64,000 bases of DNA from Pirellula staleyi DSM 6068 (GTDB taxonomy: Bacteria > Planctomycetota > Planctomycetia > Pirellulales > Pirellulaceae), in the NCBI GenBank assembly GCA_945875845.1, contig CAMCMB010000024.1, positions 16,834 to 80,833 on the forward strand. The letters are read 5' to 3'. Positions 63,386 through 64,000 of the stretch are shown here, piece by piece (within the stretch, counting starts at the first letter, position 1; each line of letters begins with the position of its first letter). Under the pieces are notes generated by a model, which saw only the letters and a program-made list of their open reading frames with translations, was not told the DNA's origin and did not search any database. Both the position numbers and the translations under genes were made by a program.

Positions 63386-63531
63386 TTTCCCGATCCCTTC
63401 CTCTGCTTCCTTAATGCGTCGCCTCGAATCGACTCACCTTCGAATTTGATTAAGTTCGTTTGGTCCACGACGCGATCAAGCAACGCCATCGTCATCGGCG
63501 GATCTCCCAAGTATTCCGTCCAGTCATCGAA
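63382..63531 (-). pseudogene. istB 3' fragment (IS21 helper ATPase)
   Basis: The frame encodes FDDWTEYLGDPPMTMALLDR then VVDQTNLIKFEGESIRGDAL, the conserved C-terminus of IstB AAA+ proteins (DRLLH...GESYR). Its P-loop and all upstream parts are missing. It is joined directly to the istA fragment at ~63530, showing an internal deletion that removed the end of istA and most of istB. Confidence 0.75.
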
Positions 63532-64000
63532 GGACAACGACTTTCATGTTGTCATAAAGGCAAGTGGCCGCCGTACCGCCAAGATGCTTAAAGGCGACGA
63601 CATGTTGTCGTACTGTCGTGTCGAAGTCTTGCCGCTCGGTAAAGTGGATGTACTGACGCCTGGAATAACCAAGGATATACGAGGATATAACGGAAGAGCT
63701 GTACTTTGCGACGACCTTCTTGAGTGAAGTCAATCGTGTAAGTCGACCAATCATTTGAGCCTGAGCACCAGGCGAAGTTTCAAAGCGAATCACTGGAGCT
63801 TTCGGCTTCGAACGGTGCCCCTTCATAAAGGTGCGAAGAGTCGAGTAACTCCCGCTATAGCCCAGCTTGCACAGCTCTTCGAAAGCTCGCTGAGCGGTAA
63901 TGTTGGGATACCGCTCCAGCAACATCTTCAAGGAATCGAGAAAGGGACCGAGCTTTGATTTGCGAGTTAATTTGACGGGGCCGAAGCAAGCTGGTGTCGA
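63524..64000 (-). pseudogene. istA transposase fragment (IS21 family), continues past window
   Basis: IstA middle region: LLERYPNITAQRAFEELCKL, GYSGSYSTLRTFMKG, RFETSPGAQAQM, GYSRRQYIHFTERQDFDTTV, and GGTAATCLYDNMKVVV. Just after QAQM the catalytic DW is lost: one base is missing near 63752, shifting the frame. A 10-bp tandem duplication (AAGGATATAC / GAGGATATAA, 63671-63690) later restores it. The 3' end is truncated at the istB junction. The frame is open to the right edge of the window, so the gene starts outside. Confidence 0.8.

Overview
The window is chromosomal DNA of a planctomycete, most likely of the Pirellulales type. The markers are a PSCyt1/PSCyt2/PSD1 protein paired with a Tat-exported DUF1501 protein, a ThuA-domain protein, a BBP7-like outer-membrane barrel, and many exported proteins of unknown function. 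Genes lie on both strands in short operons. Housekeeping genes (gyrB, hisB, tyrS, ispD, pckG, folA, mtnC/mtnD, sodA, one tRNA) are interleaved with long repeat-filled intergenic stretches.

Layout. 1-8.2 kb: a secretin cut by the window edge, then ThuA, PSD1 and DUF1501 genes. 8.2-12 kb (minus strand): gyrB, hisB and a LURP-one-related gene whose 3' half is missing where a REP-like repeat begins. 12-15 kb: a planctomycete-type small protein, an M24 peptidase and an MtfA-like peptidase. 15-25 kb (minus): pckG, a Deg-like protease, tyrS, a tight glnB-like/ABC/ispD operon, an outer-membrane barrel protein and a pilus-type N-domain protein with a heptapeptide tandem repeat. 25-30.6 kb (plus): a polysaccharide or glycoconjugate cluster (GT10, GT2, EamA transporter, GT4) and msrA. 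30.9-35.8 kb (minus): a lipoprotein, a membrane spermidine-synthase-like protein and a compact UvrA. 36-39.6 kb: an SBF-like symporter, then a REP-associated IS200-like transposase between two repeat arrays. 39.6-45 kb: BON protein, folA, a PstS-like protein, a PDZ/DUF4214 protein and a secreted protein built on 47 tandem tetrapeptides. 45-52 kb: tRNA-Met, methionine salvage, Mn-type SOD, a Cys-cluster protein, and a pterin dehydratase/ABC operon. 52-53.3 kb: an IS-like transposase remnant beside a truncated exported gene. 53.5-55.5 kb: an inositol-monophosphatase-family gene and a TlpA-like protein lacking one active-site cysteine. 56-62.3 kb: a divergent photorepair island. 62.7-64 kb: a decayed IS21-type element carrying a CHC2 zinc-finger third gene.

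The most interesting parts are: (1) the photorepair island, with a photolyase-related protein that lacks two cluster cysteines, a membrane protein and a TIGR03643 protein facing an SDR without the catalytic tyrosine and a class II photolyase fused to a renalase-like flavoprotein; (2) the IS21-like element with a primase-type zinc-finger gene; (3) a MITE-like family with terminal inverted repeats and two internal hairpins, present in at least five copies, one of which supplies the stop codon of a glycosyltransferase; (4) the REP/RAYT locus; (5) the 47-unit repeat protein; and (6) a PII protein without the uridylylation tyrosine. All functional calls come from reading motifs; no database search was possible.
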